Positions 29,101 to 38,489 of a stretch of DNA of 40,236 nucleotides are shown piece after piece; position 1 is the stretch's first letter; the number at the start of each line of letters is the position of its first letter. A program made the translations under genes and the position numbers. A model generated the notes under the pieces. It was not told the origin of the DNA. It saw only the letters and a program-made list of their open reading frames with translations, and made no database searches. Source of the stretch: a virus; IMG/VR virus record IMGVR_UViG_3300042521_000904, positions 1-40,236 of that record, one strand, 5' to 3'.

Positions 29101-32100
29101 CAAAGCATCATAAATAGCCTGGACTTCTTCAAACTCCTTAGATGTAGGAACAGCATCAGGAACAACAGAGCGTGTTACATTTTGATTCTTCAAGAAAACA
29201 TCAGTTGCATCAGTAGTGCCAGCAGGTGAAGCAAGAAAATCATTTGGCAAAATATTCAACAGGTCATTGGATTCTTTGACAGACCTATTTATAACAAACA
29301 TGTCATTGGCAATGTTTTGAATATCAATAGTCATAGGAAAAAGAACTTCAAGTTTTGTTTTTTCAAACTGATTAGCAAACAATCTTTCTAGTTGACCATT
29401 TAATTCCGGTCCAACAAAATTGTTGTCTAATAAATCTATTTGTTGAATAATAAAATCAATATCAATAACATTAATGTTTTTCTCCAAAACACCCAAGTTT
29501 GTATTCAGGTATTTGGTTCTATGTTTTTCAAGAAACAACCTCAACGTGTCCAAAGAGCCACCAGTATTAACAATGCTGTCAAAGTTCTTGAAAAGAAAAT
29601 CTTGCAATTCTTTAATGTTTTCATCAGCATTCAAATATTGAACCTGTATTTTGTTGTATTCAATTTTCTGTATTACAAGTTGTTTTTGCAAATCGTCAAT
29701 CATTCGCCTCTTACGAATTCTGAATTTATTAAATGCTTTTCTTTTTGCTGGAGACAAAGAATTAAGTTGAGTTCTGTACTTGGAAGAACGTTCTACGGTA
29801 TTAACCATCTCACGTGATTTAATGGCTTGTTTTTCAATATCATCAAATAAATCATTTGTAACATTATTTTCACGAGCAACACGACGGAAAAGACCAAGTG
29901 GTCCAGTATCGGATGTCCTACCAAAATTGCTCGAAGTTAATTCAGCAACCCTTTTGGTATCACCAGCCTTAACAGCCTCAACCAAATACGGCCTAACCGT
30001 GCGCTGAATAATCTCATCGATTACATCATCTCCAAGAACAACACCTTGTGGACGTAGCAACTCATCCCACTTAATGTAGGTTGCGAAAGCCTGCTCTTGA
30101 ATAAGCATGTCCTGCAAAGGATATGCATTACCGGACCTAGCAGCAATAAGTGCATTAGACCACTCGGAATATCTAGTAAATCCAGAAGTAGCCAACTCAG
30201 TATCAGCAAGAGAACTGCTTGCCATTCTTCTTATTCCTTTTTCAGAATCAGAAAGAAACTGAGACAATCCATTAGGGCTAGAAGAAACAAGTTTTTCGTT
30301 TTCAACAATCTTTGCAAAAATATAATGCCCAACGACATTTATATCTTGTTCATCAACAACTTCACCAAGAGAAAGACGAGAAAAAATTTCAACCGCTTTT
30401 TCATCTGTCATCTGAGAAACAAGTACTTTTAAGTCTGGGTCTGTCCAGTTGTACTTATATGGATTAGATGGAGTCCAACCATCAGCCAATTGTCTTTGAA
30501 CAAGTTGCTTGCCGGGTATCGAATCAACAGCCTTTGCAAATACATCATAAAGAGTTCCAGAACCAAGTTCTTTGTGTGAACCAATAGTCGGAAGAATGTT
30601 GTGAATATCATTCATGTTGTCAAGCGTTCGCTCAAACATTCCAACTCTGTACAAATAGTTATTTAGTTCTTTGTAGTAATCAGAAAGTTGCTCAGGAGTG
30701 TATGTCTGTATGTCTTTGGCTCTAGCCTTAAGCGATTCAAAAACCTTTGATATTGCTTCACGTTGATTTGCAATCAACTGAAAGTTAGAAACACCATCCT
30801 TGTTTTCCAACAAAGAATCAACCTGACGAAACTTGGATAGGTAGTCACCTTCGAGTTTGTCGATGTCCCTAACAAGTATTTCTATTGCTGTACGAAACTC
30901 TTCCAAGTCAGCAGCATCCATGCTGCCGGCTCTCATTACATTGAGTGCATCAAACAACGAACCATGCAACTGTTCTAGTGCATCGTTAACACTTGCCATA
31001 CCAGTCTGCATGGACCTAACATGATTGCGCAAAGCAATCTGCATTGCGTTCAAAGCCTCAGAAGGTGCATCCACAAGACGACTCTTAGCCCATGTAGGAG
31101 ATATGGATGCAATGGTCTCCGACCTAATCAGCAAGTCTGGGCTACGTTCAGTAATGTACTGAACCATGTCATAAAAAGCCATTTGCTCAGACCAAGCACG
31201 AATGTATTTTGTCATTACTAAATTGAAATCTGTTTCAAAAATATCGTAAGCAACAGACTGGGCATCACCAACTGCATTTCTTGCAAGATTGTTAAGAGTC
31301 TGAATGTTCAGGTCCGACTCTTTAAGAACGTGACCAAACCAGGTATCACCTTCACCAAGTTCTCGGGATTGGAAAACGTTTTGACGGCCAGAAGTGTTAA
31401 CACCCTTGCCTAGCATTTGGTCAACAGCCTCATCACCATCTTTTAATCGTGCACGAGCAGTTGCTTCACTTTCCATTCGTGGAAAGTAATTCTTTTGATA
31501 ACCAATTGGCTGACCACCAACCTCGACAGACCTGTCACTAACCTGCTTTTGCAAATCATCCAACATCGCTCTTACTTCATTTGCTTTTGGAACATCAGCA
31601 GGGTCTACAACAATTGACGGATTAGCAACAATGTCATTCTCAAGCAATACATGCATTGGGGTTGTTGTGGAGGAAGTCCTATCCATAACAGGAGAGACAG
31701 TTGTCTCCACCCGTTCCACGTTCTTTACTGCAGACAATCTCTTGTAGTCGTCTGCATCCACAATTGTCATTGCGGTTCGTGCTTCTTCTGGAGTTAACGA
31801 GCCTTCAGCGAGTGCCACACGGAAGTCCCTAATCTTGTTAGGACCGAATCTGTCAATCGCACCAACACCCTTTGGTGTTGATGCAACACGCAATGGTCTA
31901 AATGTTTTAGAATTAGACAAAGCAAGTCTTGCATCAGTAACTACCTTTTCGGTAATACCACCAAGAACACTCGAACCAGGAACCTTTACACGACTACCAA
32001 AGTAGTAAACGCCAGGGCCCCGAACACCCATGTCCTTTGCTAGATAATCAGGAAGTGCACTCTTGCCACGAGCAACAACGTCACGAACAATCTCATCTAT

Positions 32101-32844
32101 TTCCCTTTTGGAAATGTTTGCAACTCCATCATCAACAAGATTTTCTAATCTTGTTCTTGCAAATGAACCAAGTTTTTGTCGTCCTTCTCTTCCGACAACA
32201 GTTCTCCCAAGAAGACTTCTTGCAGCAACTCTTACCGATTGGTCTGGAAGTGTTTCTTTTATTACAATTCTTGCAAGTGTTTCTGGTGAAAGTTTTGCTA
32301 ATTCTTTCGCAGAAAGAGTAACAACAGATTTTGCAGCAACGGTTCCACCAAGCGTTGCGTAAGTAAGTGGGTCTAACGCAACGTCACCAATGAACCCAAG
32401 TATCCTTCCACCCCAACCTTTCATTGGAAAGGCTGTACCAAATCCATAATTAACATCTCTTGTCTGTCCAATGAAGTCACCAAAAGATGCCTTTGTAGAT
32501 GAGTCAGAATCAAGTATGTCTGCTAGTTCACGAACTCCAGATATAACAGCACGTCGTGGTGTGTCAAGAATTTGGATTGGAACCAAAAGACTTTTAATCA
32601 CACTTGGTGAAAGTGTGTCTTTTGTTAAACCCTTTATTTCATTTGATGAAACATAAGTTTTAACTTTAGGAGTTACAACAGCAGGTTTCTTTGAATTCAA
32701 CTTGTCTAGTAGTTCAGCAGTCTGCCAAGACTCACGGATGAGTGGCTTTCCAACTGGAGGCAACTTGGAAACAGATTTTGGTTTCTTGGATTCCGTAATC
32801 CGTTTTAGAGCATCAAGAACAACAGATTCGTCTGCACTAGCCAT
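26179..32844 (-). CDS. giant internal virion / ejection protein (2221 residues)
   Basis: This single frame of 2221 codons fills one sixth of the window. It is mostly helical, with coiled-coil stretches (about residues 1000-1200) and a hydrophobic Gly-rich segment near residues 135-175 (GWGGRILGFIGDVALDPLTY). Around residue 2040, FFFDYEDLSSLDKVMKQIIP then FWTFYSKNLTLQITNMWLNP resembles a domain shared by large phage ejection and polyvalent proteins. No transglycosylase motif is seen. In podoviruses such proteins leave the head before DNA and build a channel across the envelope. Its start overlaps the 319-residue gene by 8 bp. Confidence 0.8.
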   Translation of the reverse strand: MASADESVVLDALKRITESKKPKSVSKLPPVGKPLIRESWQTAELLDKLNSKKPAVVTPKVKTYVSSNEIKGLTKDTLSPSVIKSLLVPIQILDTPRRAVISGVRELADILDSDSSTKASFGDFIGQTRDVNYGFGTAFPMKGWGGRILGFIGDVALDPLTYATLGGTVAAKSVVTLSAKELAKLSPETLARIVIKETLPDQSVRVAARSLLGRTVVGREGRQKLGSFARTRLENLVDDGVANISKREIDEIVRDVVARGKSALPDYLAKDMGVRGPGVYYFGSRVKVPGSSVLGGITEKVVTDARLALSNSKTFRPLRVASTPKGVGAIDRFGPNKIRDFRVALAEGSLTPEEARTAMTIVDADDYKRLSAVKNVERVETTVSPVMDRTSSTTTPMHVLLENDIVANPSIVVDPADVPKANEVRAMLDDLQKQVSDRSVEVGGQPIGYQKNYFPRMESEATARARLKDGDEAVDQMLGKGVNTSGRQNVFQSRELGEGDTWFGHVLKESDLNIQTLNNLARNAVGDAQSVAYDIFETDFNLVMTKYIRAWSEQMAFYDMVQYITERSPDLLIRSETIASISPTWAKSRLVDAPSEALNAMQIALRNHVRSMQTGMASVNDALEQLHGSLFDALNVMRAGSMDAADLEEFRTAIEILVRDIDKLEGDYLSKFRQVDSLLENKDGVSNFQLIANQREAISKVFESLKARAKDIQTYTPEQLSDYYKELNNYLYRVGMFERTLDNMNDIHNILPTIGSHKELGSGTLYDVFAKAVDSIPGKQLVQRQLADGWTPSNPYKYNWTDPDLKVLVSQMTDEKAVEIFSRLSLGEVVDEQDINVVGHYIFAKIVENEKLVSSSPNGLSQFLSDSEKGIRRMASSSLADTELATSGFTRYSEWSNALIAARSGNAYPLQDMLIQEQAFATYIKWDELLRPQGVVLGDDVIDEIIQRTVRPYLVEAVKAGDTKRVAELTSSNFGRTSDTGPLGLFRRVARENNVTNDLFDDIEKQAIKSREMVNTVERSSKYRTQLNSLSPAKRKAFNKFRIRKRRMIDDLQKQLVIQKIEYNKIQVQYLNADENIKELQDFLFKNFDSIVNTGGSLDTLRLFLEKHRTKYLNTNLGVLEKNINVIDIDFIIQQIDLLDNNFVGPELNGQLERLFANQFEKTKLEVLFPMTIDIQNIANDMFVINRSVKESNDLLNILPNDFLASPAGTTDATDVFLKNQNVTRSVVPDAVPTSKEFEEVQAIYDALKSNDVYPVHKSVENYANILYILADLDMDKIVVRTKSGSQIEVTKDFWLSIIDGKNIDSGMQSSGRFGQLIKSIRDNAQLYAPEEFGTYGDELTDDLLLKKFVEYTLRNQPDAGAKAADVYTRRANIQKAFNKTSSGKFLGKMRGYEERMLAEVHARKNPQKTLDMIANSIDSSGKMIDNIASDVAEWTPYDSSQLIKFRKKILGAPGVVRFTPEQIIDDVSVESAGDVENVSYVVGRELPKFDKKEIIKLKQNARARARIQELIDQPLEQKGVAQLQEEIDVFYQLKGSKGVNPFSKPFTKLIRERQARLRALAPELDQPVTSEMRQESATALGRVRGSREAARTREGLSAANTRSTDALFDPQQQIPDSYDPLFTVLKPVFDKSPNIVRGDVPIEVGATATVMSDDALTNLGNQLAEIARQPEILAKKELDDTRALLDNLQAAYDQASAVGQVVDAESVNRTLDNLSAVSALVQNANLNATMNRGTVLEYSAGSGDMFNKHQEAMKFFEDAKNVLDEMGAKKEWEAIDSVVKAQIDSEIEFWRTVSSMSDVEVERQMLLGVQRMIDGGGTLLPNGKVRLANGQVVDGVPEEAVMTAGQSIKRIKDSTIMYQQLGQYYPNLYASPEMKAMFDAASRISDPAFVRKMAYYIGPYTKFFKAFAVLSPGFHVRNGLANAVQLVLADADIDNMIGGSKLYFNWIKAKRAGVLWEDFVKTLPPDLSRVAEIAREGALGGGGGIYTEVFKDAVGASRLIDNWLTRKNYAIGQASDNYSRFVLAFDSAMKGADAGSAQARVKRFFFDYEDLSSLDKVMKQIIPFWTFYSKNLTLQITNMWLNPKPYLIYNSFKRNFEDSETPLPPFVKSMGGFRIPFGTGLYAMPDFGFTRIPQELDDLTNPMRMLNKVTPALSIPIEQIIGKDIFTGKEFTGTQDRLLNALRGAVPTAGQADRLLLNDNPMSQLNAWLSYLGSPIRKYN

Positions 32845-33796
32845 TCTTCATCTTGTTTTTCATCAGAACAGCCATTAGTAAATCTTCCTTCAAAGGAGTA
32901 TAACCTTGCGATTCTAGTTTGCCCTGAATCAAGGCGCCAAGTTTTTCTGCATCAGAAAGTTGTCTTGTAGCGGTCCCTGGAGTCCTGCCCGCAAGATTCT
33001 TTAGAAACTCACCATAAGATTTGTTTCTTGCAGTAGCCGCTTCATCTTTGATTGCAGCGCCTTTAAGAGCATTGAAATCTTCTTTTGCTTTTGACTCAGC
33101 CCTACCTTTGGGCGCACCAGGCATTTGAATTTTTGCATTCAACAATTTTTCAAACCAGTTACGAGATGATTGTTCTCTCTTATCAAGACGTTCTTTACCA
33201 AGTTCATCCTGCATTGCCCTAGCCCTGAGGAATTTCTTTTTATCCGCATCGGATGTGAGCATGACGTCACCGTAACGCGCATCAATACTGGTATTCTTTT
33301 TCATCTGTTTTGCAGAATTCGTGTCAACATCTTTAAGAATCTTTGAAAAAGCATCTGGAGCATACTTATACATATCTTCAAGGGTGTACTTTGTTTGTGC
33401 TCCACGCAATCCCATTTTCTCAAATGGGTCTTGCTCAAGTGATTGTTCCATCAACTTGCCACGAACAGTTTCCTGTTCTTTGGCAATTGAATCAATAAAC
33501 TTTGTCCAAGTTGCTTCCTTCTTAACACTTTTTGGCTTTTGACTATAAAGTTGCCAAGGTGGAACGCCCTGTCGAATCTGTAATGCAGCCACAGTGTAAG
33601 GGTCTTCTGGGTCTCCAGCAGTAGCCAACAACGTGTTGGGTGCATAACGCTCCCAAAGTTGGTTCTCATCAAACTGTGGCTTTGGCTGATATGTGCCCAT
33701 CAGGTACGACATAACAGGGTCCATTGTTGCGCTAGACAAATCGCTAAATTTGCCCCTATTCATGGCAGCAAGAAGTGCTTGTGTAACTGGGTCCAT
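32837..33796 (-). CDS. internal virion protein
   Basis: The 319-residue, mostly helical product begins MDPVTQALLAAMNRGKFSDL and contains ALQIRQGVPPWQLYSQKPKS, EDMYKYAPDAFSKILKDVDT and LAGRTPGTATRQLSDAEKLG. Lys/Ala/Glu-rich with coiled segments. It overlaps the giant gene by 8 bp. Position between tail genes and the giant protein matches the group of internal or ejection proteins in podoviruses. No enzymatic motif. Confidence 0.65.
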   Translation of the reverse strand: MDPVTQALLAAMNRGKFSDLSSATMDPVMSYLMGTYQPKPQFDENQLWERYAPNTLLATAGDPEDPYTVAALQIRQGVPPWQLYSQKPKSVKKEATWTKFIDSIAKEQETVRGKLMEQSLEQDPFEKMGLRGAQTKYTLEDMYKYAPDAFSKILKDVDTNSAKQMKKNTSIDARYGDVMLTSDADKKKFLRARAMQDELGKERLDKREQSSRNWFEKLLNAKIQMPGAPKGRAESKAKEDFNALKGAAIKDEAATARNKSYGEFLKNLAGRTPGTATRQLSDAEKLGALIQGKLESQGYTPLKEDLLMAVLMKNKMKNG

Positions 33797-33813
33797 ACTT
33801 TATAAGCCTTTCG

Positions 33814-35088
33814 TTACTTCTTTGGCTTAGCAGGAGGCTTCGCTGCAGAAAGACTTGGGAAAGCCTTTGCTACCTGAGCCTTGGTTGCTTCTGGGTTCTT
33901 TTCGGCAAAAGCCTCAATCTTGTTAACAAGGGTCTGATTCTTGATTGTAGGAATCTTGTTAACAATTGCCTGAAGTGCCGGCTTGTAAGAAGGTGCAGCA
34001 GGGGCTGCAGGGGCAGTTGATTTAGTTGGTGTTTTTTCAACAACACCATCTTCCATGTTAAGAAGAGTCTCGTAAAGGGTGGTTCCCTTTTCACCTTCAG
34101 CCTGACTAATATCAAACTTCTTTCCAGAAATCTGATTAATCAAATCATTGAGGGCATCTTGCCTTGTGGTTGCAGCCTGGGCACCATAAGCACCTCTAGC
34201 AGAAAGAAGATTCTGCATAGCAATGTTTCTTGCCATCTGCGACTCAGCAAGCCTTGAGGCTTGCGACTGCTGAGATGTACGGCTCAACAAGTCGTACAAC
34301 GTATTAAACCCGCCACCAAGTTGTTGGTTGTATTGGTTCTCGGATGCAAGTTGCGCCTGAACACTTGGGTCAGCCACACCGTAAGCCTGCATAAATTGCT
34401 GACTAGTGTCGGTCATTGCTTGTGGCGAGTAAGACATTCCAGCAAATGGGTTATTGGTATTCTGATTTAGATAAGCACTAAGCGCATCGTAGCCAGTACC
34501 TGTAAGTTTGCTTGCATCTCCATAGCCAGCATTAATATTGGCCAAGGCAGTATTGTAAGCAGAACCAATCTGGCCTTCGCCAGTCGTTTGCATTTGACCA
34601 AGTTGTCCACGAAGGTCATTGTATGTATCTCTCCAATCGCCACCAGTGTAATAATCGTTAAAAGCCTGATACTGAGCAAGTGCTTTTCTTCGTGCTAATT
34701 CAGCAGCGTCAGATGTCTGTTGCTTTTCGTATTCAAACTTTTCACGAGCAAGAGTGTCGCTGGCGGATGGACCACTACCGCCACCACCCAAACCAAATTG
34801 AGCAAATGGATTTGCTAATTGAATATCTTCCATTGTTGGAAGTGTGTCTGAACCAAAATACTGTTGATTGTAAGCAGTACGTTCCGCAGGTGTTGAGCCA
34901 CCATACCAGAATGGATTACCAGTTGCTTCACGAGTAGCAGCCATTTCAGCAGAACGCTCATAAGCGTCTGCACTACGTGGGGCAGTGTTTGGATTAAATG
35001 GAACTGGTGGAAAAACAGTAATACCAGTCTTTGAAGCACCATAACCGGTGGGTGCTTTTGATGGTTGAGTTCCTGGTTGCCATGACAT
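33814..35088 (-). CDS. virion protein, probably tail/internal
   Basis: This gene encodes 424 residues. The N-terminal part is Pro/Gly/Tyr-rich (QPGTQPSKAPTGYGASKTG, YGGSTPAERTAYNQQYFGSD). A middle Gln/Ala/Asn-rich helical region follows (about residues 130-330: YNTALANINAGYGDASKLTG, SQQSQASRLAESQMARNIAM). The C-terminal part is a Lys/Pro/Ala-rich tail. Such composition is typical of podovirus internal or tail-needle-associated proteins. It is coupled by a one-base gap to the gene before it. No catalytic motif. Confidence 0.65.
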   Translation of the reverse strand: MSWQPGTQPSKAPTGYGASKTGITVFPPVPFNPNTAPRSADAYERSAEMAATREATGNPFWYGGSTPAERTAYNQQYFGSDTLPTMEDIQLANPFAQFGLGGGGSGPSASDTLAREKFEYEKQQTSDAAELARRKALAQYQAFNDYYTGGDWRDTYNDLRGQLGQMQTTGEGQIGSAYNTALANINAGYGDASKLTGTGYDALSAYLNQNTNNPFAGMSYSPQAMTDTSQQFMQAYGVADPSVQAQLASENQYNQQLGGGFNTLYDLLSRTSQQSQASRLAESQMARNIAMQNLLSARGAYGAQAATTRQDALNDLINQISGKKFDISQAEGEKGTTLYETLLNMEDGVVEKTPTKSTAPAAPAAPSYKPALQAIVNKIPTIKNQTLVNKIEAFAEKNPEATKAQVAKAFPSLSAAKPPAKPKK

Positions 35089-35089
35089 A

Positions 35090-35521
35090 TTAGATACCTG
35101 CTCTCATCTGCATTAGTTGTAATGCATCTTCTTGAATTTGCCTTGCTTTCTGTGCTTCCAAATCTGCCAAGTCTGATTGAAATTGACCTGTCGATTGGTC
35201 CATACCAAGTTTGTATTGCTGATTACCCTCATCGGCTTGACGTTGCATTTCAGCCCTAGATTTGATTCCACTCTTTGCGTATTCAGCCATTGCATTCTTA
35301 AAAGCACCAGAGCGAACGCCAGGACCAACTAGCCCACGCCTACCATAAGAAGACACAAGGGGCTTTTGTTGTTTAGTAAATTGCTCATTAAAATCTGCAA
35401 GATTTCTTGCTGAACGTTGATTGGAAATAAAGTTTGCATAACCCTGCATTGCTGCATTACTTGAATAATTATTCATCAACGCACGGCGTTGTGCCTCAAA
35501 GACACTTGGGTCGTAAGCCAT
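35090..35521 (-). CDS. virion protein, coiled-coil
   Basis: The 143-residue product begins MAYDPSVFEAQRRALMNNYS, with SYGRRGLVGPGVRSGAFKNA and a C-terminal coiled coil (FQSDLADLEAQKARQIQEDA). Gln- and Arg-rich. Its start overlaps the stop of the 58-residue gene by one base. The sequence resembles small virion-associated proteins that precede larger internal proteins in aquatic podoviruses. Exact role unknown. Confidence 0.65.
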   Translation of the reverse strand: MAYDPSVFEAQRRALMNNYSSNAAMQGYANFISNQRSARNLADFNEQFTKQQKPLVSSYGRRGLVGPGVRSGAFKNAMAEYAKSGIKSRAEMQRQADEGNQQYKLGMDQSTGQFQSDLADLEAQKARQIQEDALQLMQMRAGI

Positions 35522-35697
35522 TATCTATCGTTCCTTTGCCTCGTGTACGCACTAGCCTCTTGGCGACTCATCAAAGTCGCCACATCTTTCTTGATATCTT
35601 CAATTGCCTCAACCAACGACAAAGTAATCTGACGGACTGCTGTTGCATCCACAGAAGAAAGAGTCGTAATTGCAGGAATGTGGAGTGGTTCTTTCAT
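35521..35697 (-). CDS. helical microprotein
   Basis: This gene encodes 58 residues, MKEPLHIPAITTLSSVDATA followed by VRQITLSLVEAIEDIKKDVA and TLMSRQEASAYTRQRNDR. It starts within ATGA overlapping the fibre-like gene stop and ends sharing a base with the next start. The middle is a regular amphipathic helix suited to oligomerisation. Probably a virion or assembly accessory. Supported by overlap on both sides. Confidence 0.65.
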   Translation of the reverse strand: MKEPLHIPAITTLSSVDATAVRQITLSLVEAIEDIKKDVATLMSRQEASAYTRQRNDR

Positions 35698-35975
35698 CCG
35701 AAAATTTGCGCTCCAAGAATAATTTGGTCATCCTGGGAAATGGTTGGAATAACCGTTGTCGGGTCAAGTTTTGCATAAGTAACAGCACCATCAGCAATCT
35801 TTACTGTGGTCACAGCATTAGTTGCTAATTTTGCAGCAGTAATAGCAGATGAGTCAATATTGCTTCCATCTGCCAAACCATTGACATAACTTTCAATGTC
35901 ATTAAAGTTTGTGTTGACTTCTGCTGCTTCGGCAATTGTGCCGTTAGTAAAAGTATGTGTAATCGTAATAGCCAT
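35694..35975 (-). CDS. short fibre-like protein
   Basis: This gene encodes 93 residues. The N-terminal segment FTNGTIAEAAEVNTNFNDIE followed by SYVNGLADGSNIDSSAITAA is a pattern common at fibre attachment ends. It continues into KLATNAVTTVKIADGAVTYA, repeats suggesting a triple-stranded stalk, ending DDQIILGAQIFG. It follows the tail hub gene with one base overlap. Very short for a fibre, so it may be a stub or collar whisker onto which another protein docks. Confidence 0.65.
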   Translation of the reverse strand: MAITITHTFTNGTIAEAAEVNTNFNDIESYVNGLADGSNIDSSAITAAKLATNAVTTVKIADGAVTYAKLDPTTVIPTISQDDQIILGAQIFG

Positions 35976-37588
35976 TATCCAGTAACCTTTCGTGTATTAA
36001 ACTTGTATGCAATGCTGTCAATTCCCCAGAACAAACCAACCGGGCCAGTAAACAACAATTGCACAGCACGTGCTAAACCAAGATTTGAACCCCTTACAAC
36101 CTGAGCACCAACTGCACCAACACCCCATTCGCCGCTTCCCCAGTAACCTTCACCCCAGCGCATTCCGCCAGCGGATGCATCAAGTGAAATATTAAATGCT
36201 TTTCTTTCGTTACCAATTGCTTCTTCAAAGTTGTGAAACACTTTTACGTTAATTTGTCGAGCAGTGTCTGTTTGTTTAATAACAAAGTCTGGTCTACGCC
36301 ACATCTTCTTCATTGAGTAAGAACGACCATCTACCCAGCCAGTTCGATAATATGATTCGAAGTTTGCTTCAGCACCAGCAAGTAAATCTTTTTCTTCTGC
36401 GTAAACATCCACCTCAACAACACGGGGAATGTTTGGGTGAATCATAAATGCTTTTGTTTCACCATCTGAGTTTGTCCAATCGGTTCCACCAATTAATCCA
36501 TAACCGTCTGCTGTTTTATGAGCGACATAAGTTCCATTATTAATTGTTGGGTCGTAAACAAAAGATATGGCTGGATAACTAACAGAAGTTACTTTAGAAA
36601 ACGGCATTGAAAGCCAAACACGTTCGTTGACATATGAAACGCTTATTTGGTCATCTGCTGTTGAGTTTATGTATCCATCTGGATACATTGATTTCAAGTT
36701 TGTAAATATGTCAATTATTTGTGTACCGTTGTAAAAATACAAACCCTGTGGATGCGAAAAAAAATAAACACCGTTTGATGCTACGGCTACATGTTCATGC
36801 TCCAAAGCACCAAGTTGCGGTGACAACTGAACAACCTGAAAGTCTGTTGGGTCATAACCGTACACAACAAATATTGCTGTTTGTTTGAAAACAACAAGTT
36901 GACCACTTACAACAGCAAGTGCTGTGATTCCTTCACCACCACCTTCAAAGTCGATGTAGTCATCTTCATCCCAGTTGTCTGGGATTGACTCAAGTGACCA
37001 ACGAACACGATTGGGGTATGCAACACCAGCCTCTGTTGTGTTTGCAACAACCATTTTGTTTGCGTGAACAATAATGTGTTCAGCAGTTGGCATCTTGTGT
37101 GCCGATGCGTCGGCAGTAGCCTGCCACGCATGCGGAGCGGTGCCAGAAGCAGTCAAAGCAGTAGCGTATGTATTTGTGGTAATCCATGAATAACCACCGC
37201 TACCTGCTGTACCAGTTGTCAGATATAAAGTCTTACCCCATGCAGCCATGCAGGCACCATGAGTTTGTCCTGCAACCACATCGTTGCCAGAGGAATACTC
37301 CAACGTAGTAAAGTTTCCACCAGTTGACTTGTAAACCTTGGTGTAGTTAGCCAACATTAAGTGAGGTGTCGCACCAGGAAACGCATACAGTTTATGGGGA
37401 GTCCAAGTACCAGTAATTGCTGTTGTGTTTATCTCACGAATTCCACCACGAGTAAACAAACCACCACGAGGGTCAACCTCGACATTTAGCATGTCGGGTG
37501 ACTCATTGCGCTTCAACTGGAATTGGTCAGCCCGAAGGTTTAGACCACCAGTGAAGTCGTCGTAGCGTTCAACAGATACAGCACTCAT
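35975..37588 (-). CDS. tail hub / nozzle-type protein
   Basis: The 537-residue product begins MSAVSVERYDDFTGGLNLRA, followed by QLKRNESPDMLNVEVDPRGG, the hallmark start of hub proteins that continue the connector in podoviruses (P22 gp10-like). Many short beta repeats follow (WSLESIPDNWDEDDYIDFEG, GEGITALAVVSGQLVVFKQT, SPQLGALEHEHVAVASNGVY), consistent with a propeller. A C-terminal domain (KMWRRPDFVIKQTDTARQIN, YWGSGEWGVG) closes it. The start overlaps the connector stop (ATGA). Confidence 0.75.
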   Translation of the reverse strand: MSAVSVERYDDFTGGLNLRADQFQLKRNESPDMLNVEVDPRGGLFTRGGIREINTTAITGTWTPHKLYAFPGATPHLMLANYTKVYKSTGGNFTTLEYSSGNDVVAGQTHGACMAAWGKTLYLTTGTAGSGGYSWITTNTYATALTASGTAPHAWQATADASAHKMPTAEHIIVHANKMVVANTTEAGVAYPNRVRWSLESIPDNWDEDDYIDFEGGGEGITALAVVSGQLVVFKQTAIFVVYGYDPTDFQVVQLSPQLGALEHEHVAVASNGVYFFSHPQGLYFYNGTQIIDIFTNLKSMYPDGYINSTADDQISVSYVNERVWLSMPFSKVTSVSYPAISFVYDPTINNGTYVAHKTADGYGLIGGTDWTNSDGETKAFMIHPNIPRVVEVDVYAEEKDLLAGAEANFESYYRTGWVDGRSYSMKKMWRRPDFVIKQTDTARQINVKVFHNFEEAIGNERKAFNISLDASAGGMRWGEGYWGSGEWGVGAVGAQVVRGSNLGLARAVQLLFTGPVGLFWGIDSIAYKFNTRKVTG

Positions 37589-38280
37589 TGACCAAGTGTC
37601 GCTCCAAGCGTCTGCAACCAGCGACGCATAGTTGGATACTGGCGACCAGCAGACATAATAACCGGCTGTGCGCTTGATGCTTTCATCAAGTCACGGCGAG
37701 CAAGTCCAACACCTTCTTCAAATGAACGCATGTACATGGCAGACAAATCAGAGTCTTCTTGGCGCTGATAAACCCTTGCAATTACAAAGTATGGCAACAA
37801 AGCATGAAACCATTCATCAAGGTCAATTGTTAAAGTTGCATCTGACAGCCATGTGTACAATGGGTTGCGATAAGCACGAACAGTAATCGGGTATATCGCA
37901 TCAGGCTTTGCCCACAACTGCAACTTCTTATCCCAGAAAGAATAAAAGTATGGTCGGCTAGGAACATCCGTGTTTCCAAGCCAAATCTCTTCGGCATTGT
38001 CATATGGAATTAAAGTCAGTCGAGCACCAGATTGGCTAGTATCTACAACCGAGATAATTTCTCGAATATCCCCAATTGTAGATATTGTGTACTCACGTTG
38101 GTTGGCAACAGTATTAAAACTGTAAGTCTCTTGCAGGTACGGCCACCTACGCTCAAGTGAATAAATGCGTTGAAAACCTTCACGAGCAAACTGGTCAACA
38201 ATAGAGTCTGGAAGGTCGGTTTCGTCTAGGTCAACCATGTTCCTAACTTGTGTGCGAAGTTGGGTAAGGGTAATGCTCAT
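37585..38280 (-). CDS. head-tail connector protein
   Basis: The 231-residue product begins MSITLTQLRTQVRNMVDLDE, then IVDQFAREGFQRIYSLERRW and PYLQETYSFNTVANQREYTI. This helix-helix-strand start followed by a W-P-x-L segment is typical of gp4/gp11-like adaptors binding the portal's lower ring. It precedes the hub gene, as in other podoviruses, and overlaps it. The C-terminal part (EWFHALLPYFVIARVYQRQE) is helical. Well-supported by order and sequence. Confidence 0.75.
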   Translation of the reverse strand: MSITLTQLRTQVRNMVDLDETDLPDSIVDQFAREGFQRIYSLERRWPYLQETYSFNTVANQREYTISTIGDIREIISVVDTSQSGARLTLIPYDNAEEIWLGNTDVPSRPYFYSFWDKKLQLWAKPDAIYPITVRAYRNPLYTWLSDATLTIDLDEWFHALLPYFVIARVYQRQEDSDLSAMYMRSFEEGVGLARRDLMKASSAQPVIMSAGRQYPTMRRWLQTLGATLGQ

Positions 38281-38489
38281 TTAGCCTCGCCTTTAGAACG
38301 TAGATGTCCGATACAGAAATCAGTGCCCCGTGCCTTCGGACCTTCACAGGTGTCATCGTTGGCTGTACAGCGGTTGCGACCAATGTATGGCGCTGAGGGA
38401 GGTGCTAGTTTGGCACCCGCTGACGGGGCAAGACGGATACCAGAAACTGGCTTTCCGTAATATGAATGGGCAGGTACAGCATTTTTCAT
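38277..38489 (-). CDS. small Cys-containing protein
   Basis: This gene encodes 70 residues from the ATG at 38489 with AGGAG four bases upstream (an ATG at 38492 is too close). MKNAVPAHSYYGKPVSGIRL, a Pro/Ala stretch, then RCTANDDTCEGPKARGTDFC then IGHLRSKGEAK. Three Cys and one His could bind a metal as in small treble-clef proteins. The stop overlaps the connector start (ATGA). Function unknown. Confidence 0.6.
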   Translation of the reverse strand: MKNAVPAHSYYGKPVSGIRLAPSAGAKLAPPSAPYIGRNRCTANDDTCEGPKARGTDFCIGHLRSKGEAK

